The notes under the pieces were generated by a model. The model was not told where the DNA came from, ran no database searches, and worked only from the letters and a program-made list of their open reading frames with translations. DNA of 64,000 bases from contig NZ_LT629742.1 of the NCBI RefSeq assembly GCF_900104895.1, forward strand, positions 1,364,001 to 1,428,000. Reading direction: 5' to 3'. Positions 16,032-24,272 of the stretch are shown here, one piece after another (position 1 is the stretch's first letter; the number at the start of each line of letters is the position of its first letter). This DNA is from Microterricola viridarii (GTDB taxonomy: Bacteria; Actinomycetota; Actinomycetes; Actinomycetales; Microbacteriaceae). The translations under genes and the position numbers were made by a program.

Positions 16032-17549
16032 CTACTCGACCAGCGGCAGGGGGACGGGTTCGCCCTCTGGGCTGCTTGCGTTTGTCGAATCCGCCGCGGC
16101 ATCCGGGTCGGCGAACGCCAGCTTCGGCACGAAGAACAGCAGCACGGCGGCGGCGAGTGCGCCGAGGCCGCAGACCGCCCAGACCACCATGTAGCCGGCC
16201 AGGCTGGCCGCCGTCGAGGTGACCGCCGAGGCGGCCCCCGCCAGCAGCACGACGCCGAAGACGGCGGACGCGAACGATCCGCCGATGGTCTTCGTCGTGT
16301 TGGTGAGGGCGGATGCGACGCCGGTCTGCCCCTGCGGGGCGGCGGCCGCGGCGGCCGCGGGCAGCGCGCCGACGAGCGCGCCGGAGCCGATGCCGGCGAT
16401 GCACATGTTGAGGAACACCTGCCACACCTCGAGGTGGAACGGGATGAACAGCAGGTACCCGATGGCGACGAGGAACGCGGCGGCGATGAGGGCGACCCGC
16501 GGGCTGAACCGCTTGGAGACGAGCGGGAAGAGCAGCGCGCCGACGATCATCGAGATCAGGTAGACGCCGATGAGCGTGGAGATGTCGGAGGCGTCCAGGC
16601 CGAGCCCGTAGCCGTTGACGGTGTCGGTGCCCGCATACGTGGCCAGCGGCGCCTGGGCGCCGAGCAGGCTGATGCCGACGAGGCCGGCGGTCAGCAGCAC
16701 CGGCCACATGGTCGGCTGGCGCATCACGCGCAGGTCGATGGCCGGGTCGGCCTGCTTGAGTTCCCACTTGCCGAACGGCCAGAAGGCGAGCACGCCGACG
16801 GCGATGAGCGCCCAGACCCAGAGCGTCTCCGGGCCGTTGATGCGCATGAAGGTGAGTCCGGAGGTGATCAGCAGCAGGCCGATCGTGAGCAGCGAGAAGC
16901 CGACGACGTCGAGTGAGCGCTTCTCGGTGCCCGGCTCGGACTCCGGCACGCCGAACAGGATGGCGAAGAACACGAGGGTGACGGCGATCGCCGGCACGAA
17001 CAGGGTGAGGGTGACGTCCTCGCCGAGCGCGGCGAACACGCGTCCGGCGCTGAGTGCGCCGATGATCGCACCCGCCTCCAGCGCGACGACGAGCAGCCCG
17101 GCGGCGCGCCGCGTCTGCGACGGGCCGCGCCCGGAGCGGCGGCCCCTGTCGAAGATCAGCGCCACCTCCAGTGGCAGCCAGACCACGTAGAAGCCCTGCA
17201 GTGCCCACGCCGCGAGGAAGCTCCAGAAGTCGCCGGCGAAGGCGAGCCACCAGCTGGCCGCGGCGGTCAACACGGTGGAGGTCAGCAGGATGCGCTTGTG
17301 CCCGTACATGTCGCCGAGCTTGGCGAGGATCGGCACAACGAGCGCGGAGAGCAGCAGCTGGGCGGCCTCGAACCAGTTGAAGTCGGCGTCGTGGATGCCG
17401 AGGTGGTCGACCAGGTCGGGGATCAGCGGCACGTAGTACCCCTGCAGGATTCCACTGGTGATCTCCACGAGGAACAGCCAGCCGATGATGGCCGCGGTCA
17501 CCCCCGCGGCGGTGCGGGCGCCGCGTCGCGCCGTCGCTGCAGATGTCAT
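16032..17549 (-). CDS. MFS transporter, DHA2-like (14 TMS)
   Basis: 505 residues and about 14 hydrophobic helices, with the L-G-D-M-Y-G-H-K-R motif A after helix 2 (about 77-86), and a second-half loop F-P-L-V-S-K-R-F-S-P. This architecture is that of DHA2 multidrug exporters. ATG 17549 is supported by TAGCAT at 17556-17561, exactly 6 nt upstream on the minus strand, implying a leaderless mRNA. The gene diverges from the phosphoribosyltransferase gene with only 76 bp between them. Substrate unknown. Confidence 0.85.
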   Translation of the reverse strand: MTSAATARRGARTAAGVTAAIIGWLFLVEITSGILQGYYVPLIPDLVDHLGIHDADFNWFEAAQLLLSALVVPILAKLGDMYGHKRILLTSTVLTAAASWWLAFAGDFWSFLAAWALQGFYVVWLPLEVALIFDRGRRSGRGPSQTRRAAGLLVVALEAGAIIGALSAGRVFAALGEDVTLTLFVPAIAVTLVFFAILFGVPESEPGTEKRSLDVVGFSLLTIGLLLITSGLTFMRINGPETLWVWALIAVGVLAFWPFGKWELKQADPAIDLRVMRQPTMWPVLLTAGLVGISLLGAQAPLATYAGTDTVNGYGLGLDASDISTLIGVYLISMIVGALLFPLVSKRFSPRVALIAAAFLVAIGYLLFIPFHLEVWQVFLNMCIAGIGSGALVGALPAAAAAAAPQGQTGVASALTNTTKTIGGSFASAVFGVVLLAGAASAVTSTAASLAGYMVVWAVCGLGALAAAVLLFFVPKLAFADPDAAADSTNASSPEGEPVPLPLVE

Positions 17550-17625
17550 TCTCGGATGCTACTGCCTGCGGTATCCGGGCTGCACCACAAGAATGTGCGC
17601 AGGAAAGTGCGATTACCCTTACTCC

Positions 17626-18135
17626 ATGGCCTTTGATGCAGACGACTCCGCAGGATCCAACACCACCATCGAGAAAGAGATTCTCGAATGGTCCGATTTC
17701 GCCGACGCCTCGCGCGGTTTGGCCGAGGATGTGCTGAAGAGCGGCTTCGTGCCCGAGGTGGTCATCGCCGTCGCCCGCGGCGGCCTGCTGCTGGCCGGCG
17801 CCATCTCCTACGCGCTCGGCACCAAGAACTGTGGCTCGATCAACGTCGAGTTCTACACCGGCGTGAACGAGCGCCTGCCCGAGCCGATGCTCGCCGCGCC
17901 GATGCTGGACGCGCCGGCCCTCGCCGGCAAGCGCGTGCTGCTCGTCGACGACGTCTCCGACTCCGGTCACACCCTGGTCAAGGTGCTCGGCATCCTGGCC
18001 GAGAACGGCGCGGAGGTGCGCACCGCCACGCTGTACACCAAGCCGCACACGGTGCTGGAGCCCAACTTCTACTACCGCAAGACGGCCGGCTGGATCGTCT
18101 TCCCCTGGTCGGCGCTGCCGCCCGTCTCCGTCTAG
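17626..18135 (+). CDS. purine-type phosphoribosyltransferase
   Basis: 169 residues with the PRPP-binding loop [14 protein letters not shown] (about 103-116) and V-A-R-G-G-L-L-L-A (about 48-56), which fit xanthine/hypoxanthine-type PRTases. The C-terminal W-I-V-F-P-W is common in the group. ATG 17626 is chosen because TACCCT (17614-17619) lies 6 nt upstream, pointing to leaderless translation; the frame runs upstream without homology. It is 4 bp from ung and probably cotranscribed. Confidence 0.85.
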   Translation: MAFDADDSAGSNTTIEKEILEWSDFADASRGLAEDVLKSGFVPEVVIAVARGGLLLAGAISYALGTKNCGSINVEFYTGVNERLPEPMLAAPMLDAPALAGKRVLLVDDVSDSGHTLVKVLGILAENGAEVRTATLYTKPHTVLEPNFYYRKTAGWIVFPWSALPPVSV

Positions 18136-18139
18136 ACCC

Positions 18140-18853
18140 GTGGCCGTCACCTTCGACCGCTCCGCGGTGCACGAGGGATGGCTGCGCGCGCTCGGGCCCG
18201 TCGCCGAGGAATTGGCCGGGCTCGAGCGCTTCCTCGCGGGGGAGGCCGGTTACCTGCCGGCCCCGGCTGCCGTGCTGCGGGCGCTGCGCATCGACCCACA
18301 GAGCGTGCGGGTGCTCATCGTCGGGCAAGACCCGTACCCAACGCCCGGGCACAGCATGGGCCTCGCCTTCTCGGTTGCGCCGCACGTGCGGCCGCTGCCG
18401 CGCAGCCTCGCCAACATCTACACCGAGCTGCGGGGCGACCTCGGCATCCCGACGCCGGAGCACGGCGACCTCGGCTCCTGGGCCGAGCAGGGCGTGCTGC
18501 TGCTGAACCGGGTGCTCACCGTGCGCCCCGGCGAGGCCGGCTCGCACCGGAGGCAGGGCTGGGAGGCGGTGACCGAACAGCTGATCCGGTCGCTCGCCGC
18601 GCGCACGCCGGAGCAGCCGCTCGTCGCCATCCTCTGGGGCAACGACGCGCAGGCGCTGGAACCGCTGCTCGGCGGCATCCCCGTGATCGCCTCCGCGCAC
18701 CCGAGCCCGCTGTCGGCCCGCCGCGGATTCTTCGGCTCCCGGCCGTTCAGCCGTGCCAACGCGCTGCTGCTCGAACAGGGCGCGGAGGCGATCGATTGGT
18801 CGCTCGGCGGCAGCCAGGTCAGCGAGCAACAGACCCTCGAAATCTTCCGTTAA
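18140..18853 (+). CDS. ung: uracil-DNA glycosylase, family 1
   Basis: 237 residues. The water-activating loop [17 protein letters not shown] carries the catalytic Asp at about 64. The DNA-intercalation loop is H-P-S-P-L-S-A with His about 187, and L-L-N-R-V-L-T-V-R is the uracil-recognition strand (Asn). It removes uracil from DNA as the first step of base-excision repair. GTG 18140 begins 4 bp after the phosphoribosyltransferase stop; an alternative start is not evident. Confidence 0.95.
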   Translation: MAVTFDRSAVHEGWLRALGPVAEELAGLERFLAGEAGYLPAPAAVLRALRIDPQSVRVLIVGQDPYPTPGHSMGLAFSVAPHVRPLPRSLANIYTELRGDLGIPTPEHGDLGSWAEQGVLLLNRVLTVRPGEAGSHRRQGWEAVTEQLIRSLAARTPEQPLVAILWGNDAQALEPLLGGIPVIASAHPSPLSARRGFFGSRPFSRANALLLEQGAEAIDWSLGGSQVSEQQTLEIFR

Positions 18854-18876
18854 TACTGCTCGTTTACGCTGGCGTC

Positions 18877-19455
18877 ATGCTTGAAGAGGAATACCAGCCG
18901 CGCCGCACGCTGCCGCGCCGCCTGCGCAAGCCAGAGCCGCCGGAGGCGCCGTTCGACTTCACCCTGCGTGAGGCCGTCGAAGCAGACATGCCTGCTGTGC
19001 GCGAGATCTACAACTACTACGTGGCGAACTCGACGGTCACCTTCGACGAGGACGCCATGACGCTGGCCGAGTGGCGCGACAAGTTCGCCTACCTCCAGAA
19101 GCTCGGGATGCCGTTCGTCGTCGCGATCTCGCCGACGGACCAGATCCTCGGCTACGCGCTGGTCGCGCCGTGGAAGCAGAAGCGCGCCTACCGCTTCACC
19201 GTGGAGAACTCGATCTACCTGGGCCCGGCCGCCACGGGCAAGGGCCTCGGACGGGTGCTGTTGGCCGACCTCATCGAGCGCTCGGCGGATGCCGGCCTCA
19301 AGGAGATGGTCGCCGTCATCGCCGACCAGGGCGCGGAAGCGTCCCTCGCGCTGCACCGGGAGTTCGGCTTCCGGGAGACCGGACGGATGGGCCGCGTCGG
19401 CTACAAGTTCGAGCGTTGGCTCGGCATCGTGATGATGCAGCTCTCGCTCGGCTAG
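18877..19455 (+). CDS. GNAT N-acetyltransferase (phosphinothricin acetyltransferase-like)
   Basis: 192 residues. After a basic 30-residue leader comes the GNAT domain: I-Y-N-Y-Y-V-A-N-S-T-V-T-F-D near residue 47, and the acetyl-CoA loop G-P-A-A-T-G-K-G-L-G near 114-123. H-R-E-F-G-F-R-E-T-G and Y-K-F-E-R-W-L are typical of Bar/Pat/YncA-like enzymes that acetylate small amines or methionine derivatives. TACGCT (18865-18870) lies 6 nt before ATG 18877, so the gene may be leaderless. An IS481 element has inserted exactly at its stop codon, duplicating the bases that contain TAG, so the coding region is intact. Confidence 0.85.
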   Translation: MLEEEYQPRRTLPRRLRKPEPPEAPFDFTLREAVEADMPAVREIYNYYVANSTVTFDEDAMTLAEWRDKFAYLQKLGMPFVVAISPTDQILGYALVAPWKQKRAYRFTVENSIYLGPAATGKGLGRVLLADLIERSADAGLKEMVAVIADQGAEASLALHREFGFRETGRMGRVGYKFERWLGIVMMQLSLG

Positions 19456-19456
19456 C
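19451..19456. repeat. left target-site duplication GCTAGC of the IS481 element
   Basis: GCTAGC here is repeated at 20572-20577 on the other side of the element. It fits the N-CTAG-N target preference known for IS481. It includes the TAG stop of the acetyltransferase gene. Confidence 0.85.
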
Positions 19457-20571
19457 TGTACTGCCCAGGGACGTTGGTTGAATCGGTGTGACGACTCGCT
19501 GTAGTCCTTCGGGAATGAGTGAGGACCTCCTGCTGCAGAGTGGAGCTGCTTAGAAACCAGTTCTGCGAGACCAGGAGGCCCTCATGTCCCACGCTAACGC
19601 TGCGCTGACTCCACGCCAAAGGCTGCGCATGGCGCGCCTGATCGTGGACGACCGTTGGCCGATCTCGCAGGCCGCGAGACAGTTCAACTGCTCCTGGCCG
19701 ACCGCCAAGCGGTGGGCTGAACGTTACGCGGCGATGGGTGAGGACGGCATGCAGGACCGCTCCTCCCGGCCGCACCGGAACCCGAACAGGACCCCGCAGC
19801 GGCTGGTGCGGAAGATCGTGCATCTGCGGTGGAAGAAGCGTTTGGGGCCGGTCGCGATCGGCGCGAAAGTGGGCATGCCCGCGTCGACCGTGCACGCCGT
19901 GTTGACCCGGTGCCGGCTGAACCGGTTGAGTCACGTCGACAAGCGCACCGGGGAAGTCGTGCGGCGCTACGAGCACGACAAGCCGGGGGCGATGATCCAC
20001 GTCGACGTGAAGAAGCTCGGCAACATCCCCGATGGCGGCGGCTGGCGTTACCTGGGCAAGCAGCAGGGCGGCAAGAACCGGGCCGCGACCGTTGGCGCGG
20101 GCCGGAGCAAGCGCCGGCAGCCGCTGGTCGGGACGGCGTTCGTGCACACCGTCATCGACGACCACTCCCGCGTCGCCTACGCCGAGATCCACGCCGACGA
20201 GCAAGCGGTCACCGCCGTGGGTGTGCTCCGCCGGGCCGTGTCCTGGTTCGCCGCCCGAGGCATCACGGTCGAACGGGTCCTCTCCGACAACGGCTCTGCC
20301 TACAAGTCCCACCTCTGGCGCGACACCTGCACCGAGTTGAACATCACACCCAAGAAGACCCGCCCCTACCGGCCACAGACCAACGGGAAGATCGAACGCT
20401 TCCACCGCACCCTCGCCGACGGCTGGGCATTCTCACGGTTCTACGCGTCCGAGTCAGCCCGCCGGAACGCCCTCCCGGTCTGGCTCCACGAATACAATCA
20501 CCACAGGCCCCACACGGCCATCGGGAGCAAACCACCCATCAGCCGGTTAACCAACCTTGCTGGGCAGTACA
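19457..20571 (+). mobile_element. IS481-family insertion sequence, complete (1115 bp)
   Basis: The element starts TGTACTGCCCAG and ends with its complement CTGGGCAGTACA. The 23-bp terminal inverted repeats (19457-19479 and 20549-20571) agree at 20 of 23 positions. Flanking GCTAGC duplications are identical. One full-length transposase gene with an intact DDE triad fills it. The perfect duplication and uninterrupted transposase point to a recent insertion, between the convergent acetyltransferase and SDR genes. Only one copy is in this window. Confidence 0.92.
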
Positions 20572-20576
20572 GCTAG
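19584..20576 (+). CDS. IS481-family transposase
   Basis: 330 residues. An N-terminal HTH (about 10-50, A-R-Q-F-N-C-S-W-P-T-A-K-R-W) is followed by an rve/DDE integrase core with D141 (I-H-V-D-V-K-K), D235 (L-S-D-N-G-S-A-Y) and E271 (N-G-K-I-E-R-F-H-R-T), the D-D-35-E spacing of IS481. A conserved Y-N-x-x-R-P-H end (Y-N-H-H-R-P-H) is present. AGGAGG precedes ATG 19584. The stop codon TAG (20574-20576) is not part of the element: it is supplied by the duplicated target GCTAGC, so translation runs through the right terminal repeat. Confidence 0.95.
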   Translation: MSHANAALTPRQRLRMARLIVDDRWPISQAARQFNCSWPTAKRWAERYAAMGEDGMQDRSSRPHRNPNRTPQRLVRKIVHLRWKKRLGPVAIGAKVGMPASTVHAVLTRCRLNRLSHVDKRTGEVVRRYEHDKPGAMIHVDVKKLGNIPDGGGWRYLGKQQGGKNRAATVGAGRSKRRQPLVGTAFVHTVIDDHSRVAYAEIHADEQAVTAVGVLRRAVSWFAARGITVERVLSDNGSAYKSHLWRDTCTELNITPKKTRPYRPQTNGKIERFHRTLADGWAFSRFYASESARRNALPVWLHEYNHHRPHTAIGSKPPISRLTNLAGQYS

Positions 20577-20577
20577 C
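20572..20577. repeat. right target-site duplication GCTAGC of the IS481 element
   Basis: Identical to 19451-19456. It supplies the stop codon of the transposase. Confidence 0.85.
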
Positions 20578-20586
20578 GCGCCGCGG

Positions 20587-21417
20587 CTACCGCGACGCCC
20601 GTCGCGCCGGGTTCGTCACCCGGCCGAGCGTCGTCAGGAGCGAGCGCTGCGGAACCAGGCGAACGGCCCGCGCCGAGAACGCGTTGCCCAGCCCGCTGAC
20701 GACCCGCGGCGGCGTCGAGCGCCGGTCGAGGGCGCGGAACGCCGTCTCGATCACCTCGGCGCCGCTCTGCGGGGCGCCGAACGAGACGCCCTCGCTGCCG
20801 GCAACCTGTTTGAACTCGGTGGCGGTCGGGCCCGGGCAGAGCGCGAGCACCTTGAGCCCGGTTCCCTTCGCCTCGGACCAGAGCCCCTCCGAGAAGCTCA
20901 GCACGTAGGCCTTCGTCGCCGCGTACACCGACATGAACGGCACCGGCTGGAACGCGGCCGTGCTCGCCACGTTGATCACCGCGCCGGTCGCCGGCGCGGT
21001 GCGGGCGTGCCTAAGCAGCTCCGGCCAGAGGGCGCGGGTGAGCTGGGTGAGCGCGAGCACATTCAGCTGCACCTCGTTGTGCAGCCGCTGCGGCTCGAGC
21101 GCGCCGAAGCGCCCGTAGCTGCCGAAGCCGGCGTTGTTGACGAGGGTGGCGATCTGGATGTCGCGCTGACGGAGGTCGGCGACGAGGGTGTTCACGGCAT
21201 CCGGGGCGGTCAGGTCGAGCGGGATGACGGTCGAGACCGTGCCGAAGCGCTCGGCGAGGTCGACGGCGAGGGCCTCCAGGCGTTCCAGCCGTCTGGCCAC
21301 GAGCACGAGGTCGGCGCCGCGGGAGGCGAACTCCCGGGCGAACGCGGCGCCGAGACCGCTGCTCGCGCCGGTGATGAGCACCGTCGTGCCCATCGGGTTG
21401 AAGACGAAACGAGTCAT
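20587..21417 (-). CDS. SDR-family NAD(P)-dependent oxidoreductase (DltE-like)
   Basis: 276 residues: T-G-A-S-S-G-L-G cofactor loop (about 16-23), N-N-A-G-F-G-S-Y-G, catalytic Ser in V-A-S-T-A-A, and Y-A-A-T-K-A-Y. The R-R-L-E-R-L-E at the end of strand 2 suggests NADP preference (inference). The pattern N-N-A-G-F-G with S-F-S-E-G-L matches the DltE/YqjQ-type subgroup of unknown substrate. ATG 21417 has TAGCCT (21424-21429) 6 nt upstream on the minus strand, again fitting leaderless initiation. Its 3' end is 9 bp from the IS481 target duplication. Confidence 0.85.
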   Translation of the reverse strand: MTRFVFNPMGTTVLITGASSGLGAAFAREFASRGADLVLVARRLERLEALAVDLAERFGTVSTVIPLDLTAPDAVNTLVADLRQRDIQIATLVNNAGFGSYGRFGALEPQRLHNEVQLNVLALTQLTRALWPELLRHARTAPATGAVINVASTAAFQPVPFMSVYAATKAYVLSFSEGLWSEAKGTGLKVLALCPGPTATEFKQVAGSEGVSFGAPQSGAEVIETAFRALDRRSTPPRVVSGLGNAFSARAVRLVPQRSLLTTLGRVTNPARRASR

Positions 21418-21463
21418 GTTTTCAGGCTAGACCCCGGGGCCCCGCACGACCGTGATCGCGTCG

Positions 21464-21523
21464 AAAAAACAGGAGGAGCGCACGGCGGAGCCTGCCTGCG
21501 GGGGTCGCAGTGCTCTCCTCCTG
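21464..21523 (-). terminator. Rho-independent terminator for the minus strand
   Basis: On the minus strand, CAGGAGGAG pairs with CTCCTCCTG, extended by further pairs (GCA/TGC), and is followed directly by six T (21469-21464). The GC-rich loop can fold further. It ends the small membrane gene at 21561 before the SDR promoter. Confidence 0.85.
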
Positions 21524-21560
21524 CTTTTCCCGGCGGCGGGCTGTTGCAGCCCTGGCCGGA

Positions 21561-21863
21561 CTAGCCGCGCGCCAGGCCGCGCCGGGCGAAGGCCCAGCCG
21601 CCCCAGGCGGCCAGGGCGAGCGCACCGAGGGTCGCGAGCACCAGGCCGAGCACCGCGCGCGGGGACAGGAGCACGCCGGCATCCGGTCTGAACACCGTCT
21701 CGGGGAGCGGGGCATAGGCGAACCAGCCGACGGTGGTCTGCTCGGTCGGCAGGAGCAGCAGCACCACGCCCGTGAGCACGAGCAGCGCGGCGAGCACGAC
21801 GCCGATCCGCAGCCAGGCTCGGTGGCGGGGGTCAAGCCGGTGGGCAGCGCCGAATTCGCTCAT
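21561..21863 (-). CDS. small two-TM membrane protein of unknown function
   Basis: 100 residues with two membrane helices (about 18-40 and 72-90) separated by a short outer loop (P-T-E-Q-T-T-V-G-W-F-A-Y-A-P-L-P). I recognise no family. It is credible as a gene because TAGTCT at 21870-21875 lies exactly 6 nt before ATG 21863 on the minus strand, and a classical terminator with a T6 tract follows the stop. It diverges from the gene at 21925. Confidence 0.65.
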   Translation of the reverse strand: MSEFGAAHRLDPRHRAWLRIGVVLAALLVLTGVVLLLLPTEQTTVGWFAYAPLPETVFRPDAGVLLSPRAVLGLVLATLGALALAAWGGWAFARRGLARG

Positions 21864-21924
21864 GTCGCGAGACTAGGCCATCGGCACGGACCGGTGCCGT
21901 GGCCTCGGAAACTAGAATCGGGGG

Positions 21925-22398
21925 ATGCCCTCGTCTCAGTCCCACCCCGCGCTTCCGACCGGCCGCCCCCCGCGCCACACCGTGCTGCGCTCCTTCGCCG
22001 GGCACCTGGATGCCGCCCCGGATGCCGTCTTCTCGGCGATCCAGCAGAAGATGAGCGCCGCGCCCGGCGTCACCGTCGACGCCTCCGGGCAGGAGATCGT
22101 GCAGCAGGGCGGCTGGTGGTACCGCGGCGAGTACCGGGTGATGGCGGAGCCGGCCGACGCGGGCACCGACGCTGGCACCGACGCGGGTGCGGATGCCGCA
22201 GCACCGGGCACCCGGCTCGAGTACGAGATCGTGAACGTCGCCCAGAGCTGGCACTGGGCCGGGCCGATCGCCGGGCGCCGTGTGCTCGCCGAGGCGCCCT
22301 ACGGCTTTCACGCGTTGCTGAGCGAGATCGAGGCGGAGCTCTGGCCCGAACTCGTCGGCGAGTCCGACCTCGACGCCGGGCCCGCCGACGAAGACTAG
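21925..22398 (+). CDS. hypothetical protein, possibly SRPBCC-like
   Basis: 157 residues. V-L-R-S-F-A-G-H-L-D-A-A-P-D-A-V-F resembles the first strand and helix of a START/SRPBCC fold, and the C-terminal helix H-A-L-L-S-E-I-E-A-E-L-W would close the cavity. Between them, A-G-T-D-A-G-T-D-A-G-A-D is a 12-bp micro-repeat likely to vary in length. TAGAAT (21913-21918) is 6 nt before ATG 21925. Its stop shares the four bases CTAG with the convergent small ORF. Function unknown. Confidence 0.6.
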   Translation: MPSSQSHPALPTGRPPRHTVLRSFAGHLDAAPDAVFSAIQQKMSAAPGVTVDASGQEIVQQGGWWYRGEYRVMAEPADAGTDAGTDAGADAAAPGTRLEYEIVNVAQSWHWAGPIAGRRVLAEAPYGFHALLSEIEAELWPELVGESDLDAGPADED

Positions 22399-22604
22399 AG
22401 GCGGGGCGGCACGGCCTCGGCGGCGAGCCCGACGTGCTCGCGGGAGTTCTGGCGCTTGCGCTCGAGCCAGTTGTCCTGGTCGCGCAGCCCCCTCGCGACC
22501 GCGACCCTGATCACGCTGTAGCGCAGCAACAGCCCGATGCCGATGCCGATGCCGAGGGCGGGCAACGGCGGCGACTGCAGCGCGGGCACGGCGACGTTGT
22601 CCAT
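22395..22604 (-). CDS. small single-TM protein, possible fourth gene of the GntR/ABC operon
   Basis: 69 residues starting M-D-N-V-A-V-P-A-L. One hydrophobic helix with a G-I-G-I-G-I-G glycine zipper is followed by a basic, charged tail (R-D-Q-D-N-W-L-E-R-K-R-Q-N). It begins 20 bp after the ABC membrane gene on the same strand and ends sharing CTAG with the convergent gene. The Shine-Dalgarno is weak. I recognise no family; it may be an accessory subunit, or a chance frame. Confidence 0.45.
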   Translation of the reverse strand: MDNVAVPALQSPPLPALGIGIGIGLLLRYSVIRVAVARGLRDQDNWLERKRQNSREHVGLAAEAVPPRL

Positions 22605-22624
22605 GCCCGCGTTCTGGCATCCTG

Positions 22625-23350
22625 CTAGTTCTTCGGCGTCGCCCGGCGCAGCATCGCGTAGCCGGCGAGCCCGGCCAGCGCGGAGACGACGAGCGACCAC
22701 GCGGCCATCCCGGTCGTGCCGTGAGCGGCCATCCACGAGCCGATTGCCGCCCAGCTGTTCGTGTACGCGATCAGGGCGAACAGGCCGACGAGGGCCGCTC
22801 CGCCGACCACCCAGAACACGACCATGCCGTTGATGCGCCAGCGCATGTAGATCGTGGCGATCGCGGCGCCCGCGAAGCTGAACAGCAGCTGCAGCGCGAA
22901 GAAGCCGAACCAGTGCTCGATGGGTGTGCCGCCGCCGCCCCAGGGAACCGTGAACAGCCGCCCGTTCAGGCCCCAGCCGTTCGTGGCCTGCTCGATCGAG
23001 GCGAGAACGGTGAGCACCACGGCGTTGGCGGCCGAGACCAGGCCGAAGGTGAGCGCGGTGCCGAGGTAGAAATCGCGCCGCGTCACGCTGAAGCCGAGCG
23101 CGAACGGGAAGGTGAGGTTGATGGCCATCACGGCGGCCACGAGCAGGTAGATGAGGATCGAGAGCAGCGCGCCGCTGAACTGCGGGCTGCTCGCCGACCC
23201 GTCGAAGCCGCTGGTGACGCCGACGGAGCGCAGGATCATCCAGATGGCGATGGTGATGAGGAAGGCGGAGCCGAGGATGATCCAGGGCAGCGTGACGTAG
23301 GCCATGCGGTTCACGAGGTGCAGGCGCACCACGTTCCAGATGCGGGTCAT
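22625..23350 (-). CDS. ABC-transporter membrane subunit (ABC-2-like, YtrC/D context)
   Basis: 241 residues with six hydrophobic segments: about 20-42, 60-85, 97-120, 150-175, 180-200 and 215-235. A-L-G-F-S-V-T-R-R-D-F-Y-L-G (about 87-100) is the cytoplasmic coupling loop commonly seen in such permeases. ATG 23350 has AAAGGA about 8 nt upstream; the longer frame start at 23392 lacks this. It follows the ATPase gene in a GntR-ATPase-permease operon like the B. subtilis ytr set, which responds to cell-wall stress. Substrate unknown. Confidence 0.75.
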   Translation of the reverse strand: MTRIWNVVRLHLVNRMAYVTLPWIILGSAFLITIAIWMILRSVGVTSGFDGSASSPQFSGALLSILIYLLVAAVMAINLTFPFALGFSVTRRDFYLGTALTFGLVSAANAVVLTVLASIEQATNGWGLNGRLFTVPWGGGGTPIEHWFGFFALQLLFSFAGAAIATIYMRWRINGMVVFWVVGGAALVGLFALIAYTNSWAAIGSWMAAHGTTGMAAWSLVVSALAGLAGYAMLRRATPKN

Positions 23351-23369
23351 GGGATGTCCTTTCCGGCGC

Positions 23370-24272
23370 TCAGGCCGAGGCCTGGAAGTCATGGGTGGAG
23401 GTGTTCGTGCTGCGCACGATCAGCTGCTGCAGGGAGACGGGCAACAGCTCGAGGCCGGAGTCCGCGGCATCCGCTCGTTCGAATGCGCTCAGCTGGCCCT
23501 GAACCGTGACGGATGCCAGCCCGCCGATGCTCTCGCTGTGCAGCAGCGTCCGGCCGGCGGTGAATCGCTCGACCGCGGCGCGGGTGCCGGCGACGGTGGT
23601 GGCCGAGCCGCGCAGGGTGTCCGCCTCCTCGTCGATGATGATGCGGCCCTGGTCGATGACAAGTACGTGCTCGAGGAGGTTGCTCACCTCGTCGATCAGG
23701 TGGGTGGAGAGGATGACGGTGCGCGGGTGCTCGGAGTAATCGGCCAGCAGGCGGTCGTAGAAGATCTGCCGGGCGACGGCGTCGAGGCCGAGGTAGGGCT
23801 CGTCGAAGAAGGTGAGCGGCGCCCGGGAGGCGAGCCCGACGATCACGCCGACCGCCGAGAGCTGGCCGCGGGAGAGCTTCTTCATCGGGCGGTTGAGGGG
23901 AACGTTGAACTCCTCGATCAGTTCCTCCGCGAAGGCGGCATCCCAGTTGGTGAAGAACCACGGGGCGCTCTTGAAGACGTGCTTGGCGCGGAACTCGTCC
24001 GGGTACTTCTGGCTCTCCTTGATGAAGCAGATCTGGGAGAGCACCTCCGCGTTCTCGACCGGGCTCGCGCCGAACACGTTGATGCTGCCGGAGCTGGCGA
24101 AGTCCTGCCCGGTGAGCAGCTGCATGAGCGTCGTCTTGCCCGCGCCGTTGCGGCCGAGCAGGCCGTAGATGGTGTTCTCGCGCACTTCGAAGTCGACGGA
24201 GTCGACCGCGGTGACGGAGCCGAAGCGCTTGCTCAGCGCAGTGACGGAGACGACAGCGGAGGTGTCGGTCAT
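23370..24272 (-). CDS. ABC transporter ATP-binding protein of a YtrA-type operon
   Basis: 300 residues. Walker A G-R-N-G-A-G-K-T-T is at about 40-48. The signature is the divergent L-S-R-G-Q (about 143-147), and Walker B is L-T-F-F-D-E-P (about 163-169). Absence of the standard L-S-G-G-Q and the acidic F-F-D-E-P are frequent in the YtrB/EcsA-like group. The C-terminal 80 residues form an extra domain. Its ATG overlaps the GntR stop by 4 bp (24269-24272), so regulator and ATPase are coupled. Confidence 0.85.
   Translation of the reverse strand: MTDTSAVVSVTALSKRFGSVTAVDSVDFEVRENTIYGLLGRNGAGKTTLMQLLTGQDFASSGSINVFGASPVENAEVLSQICFIKESQKYPDEFRAKHVFKSAPWFFTNWDAAFAEELIEEFNVPLNRPMKKLSRGQLSAVGVIVGLASRAPLTFFDEPYLGLDAVARQIFYDRLLADYSEHPRTVILSTHLIDEVSNLLEHVLVIDQGRIIIDEEADTLRGSATTVAGTRAAVERFTAGRTLLHSESIGGLASVTVQGQLSAFERADAADSGLELLPVSLQQLIVRSTNTSTHDFQASA

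Noticed and set aside
15115-18150. Open frame of about 1000 codons on the minus strand across SDR, MFS, phosphoribosyltransferase and ung
   Set aside because: Low-complexity R/G/A-rich translation without domains, covering five well-supported genes; a product of GC-rich codon bias.
19829-20908. Overlapping plus-strand frame across the transposase and beyond the IS
   Set aside because: It crosses the IS boundary and has no homology; the transposase frame has the full DDE triad.
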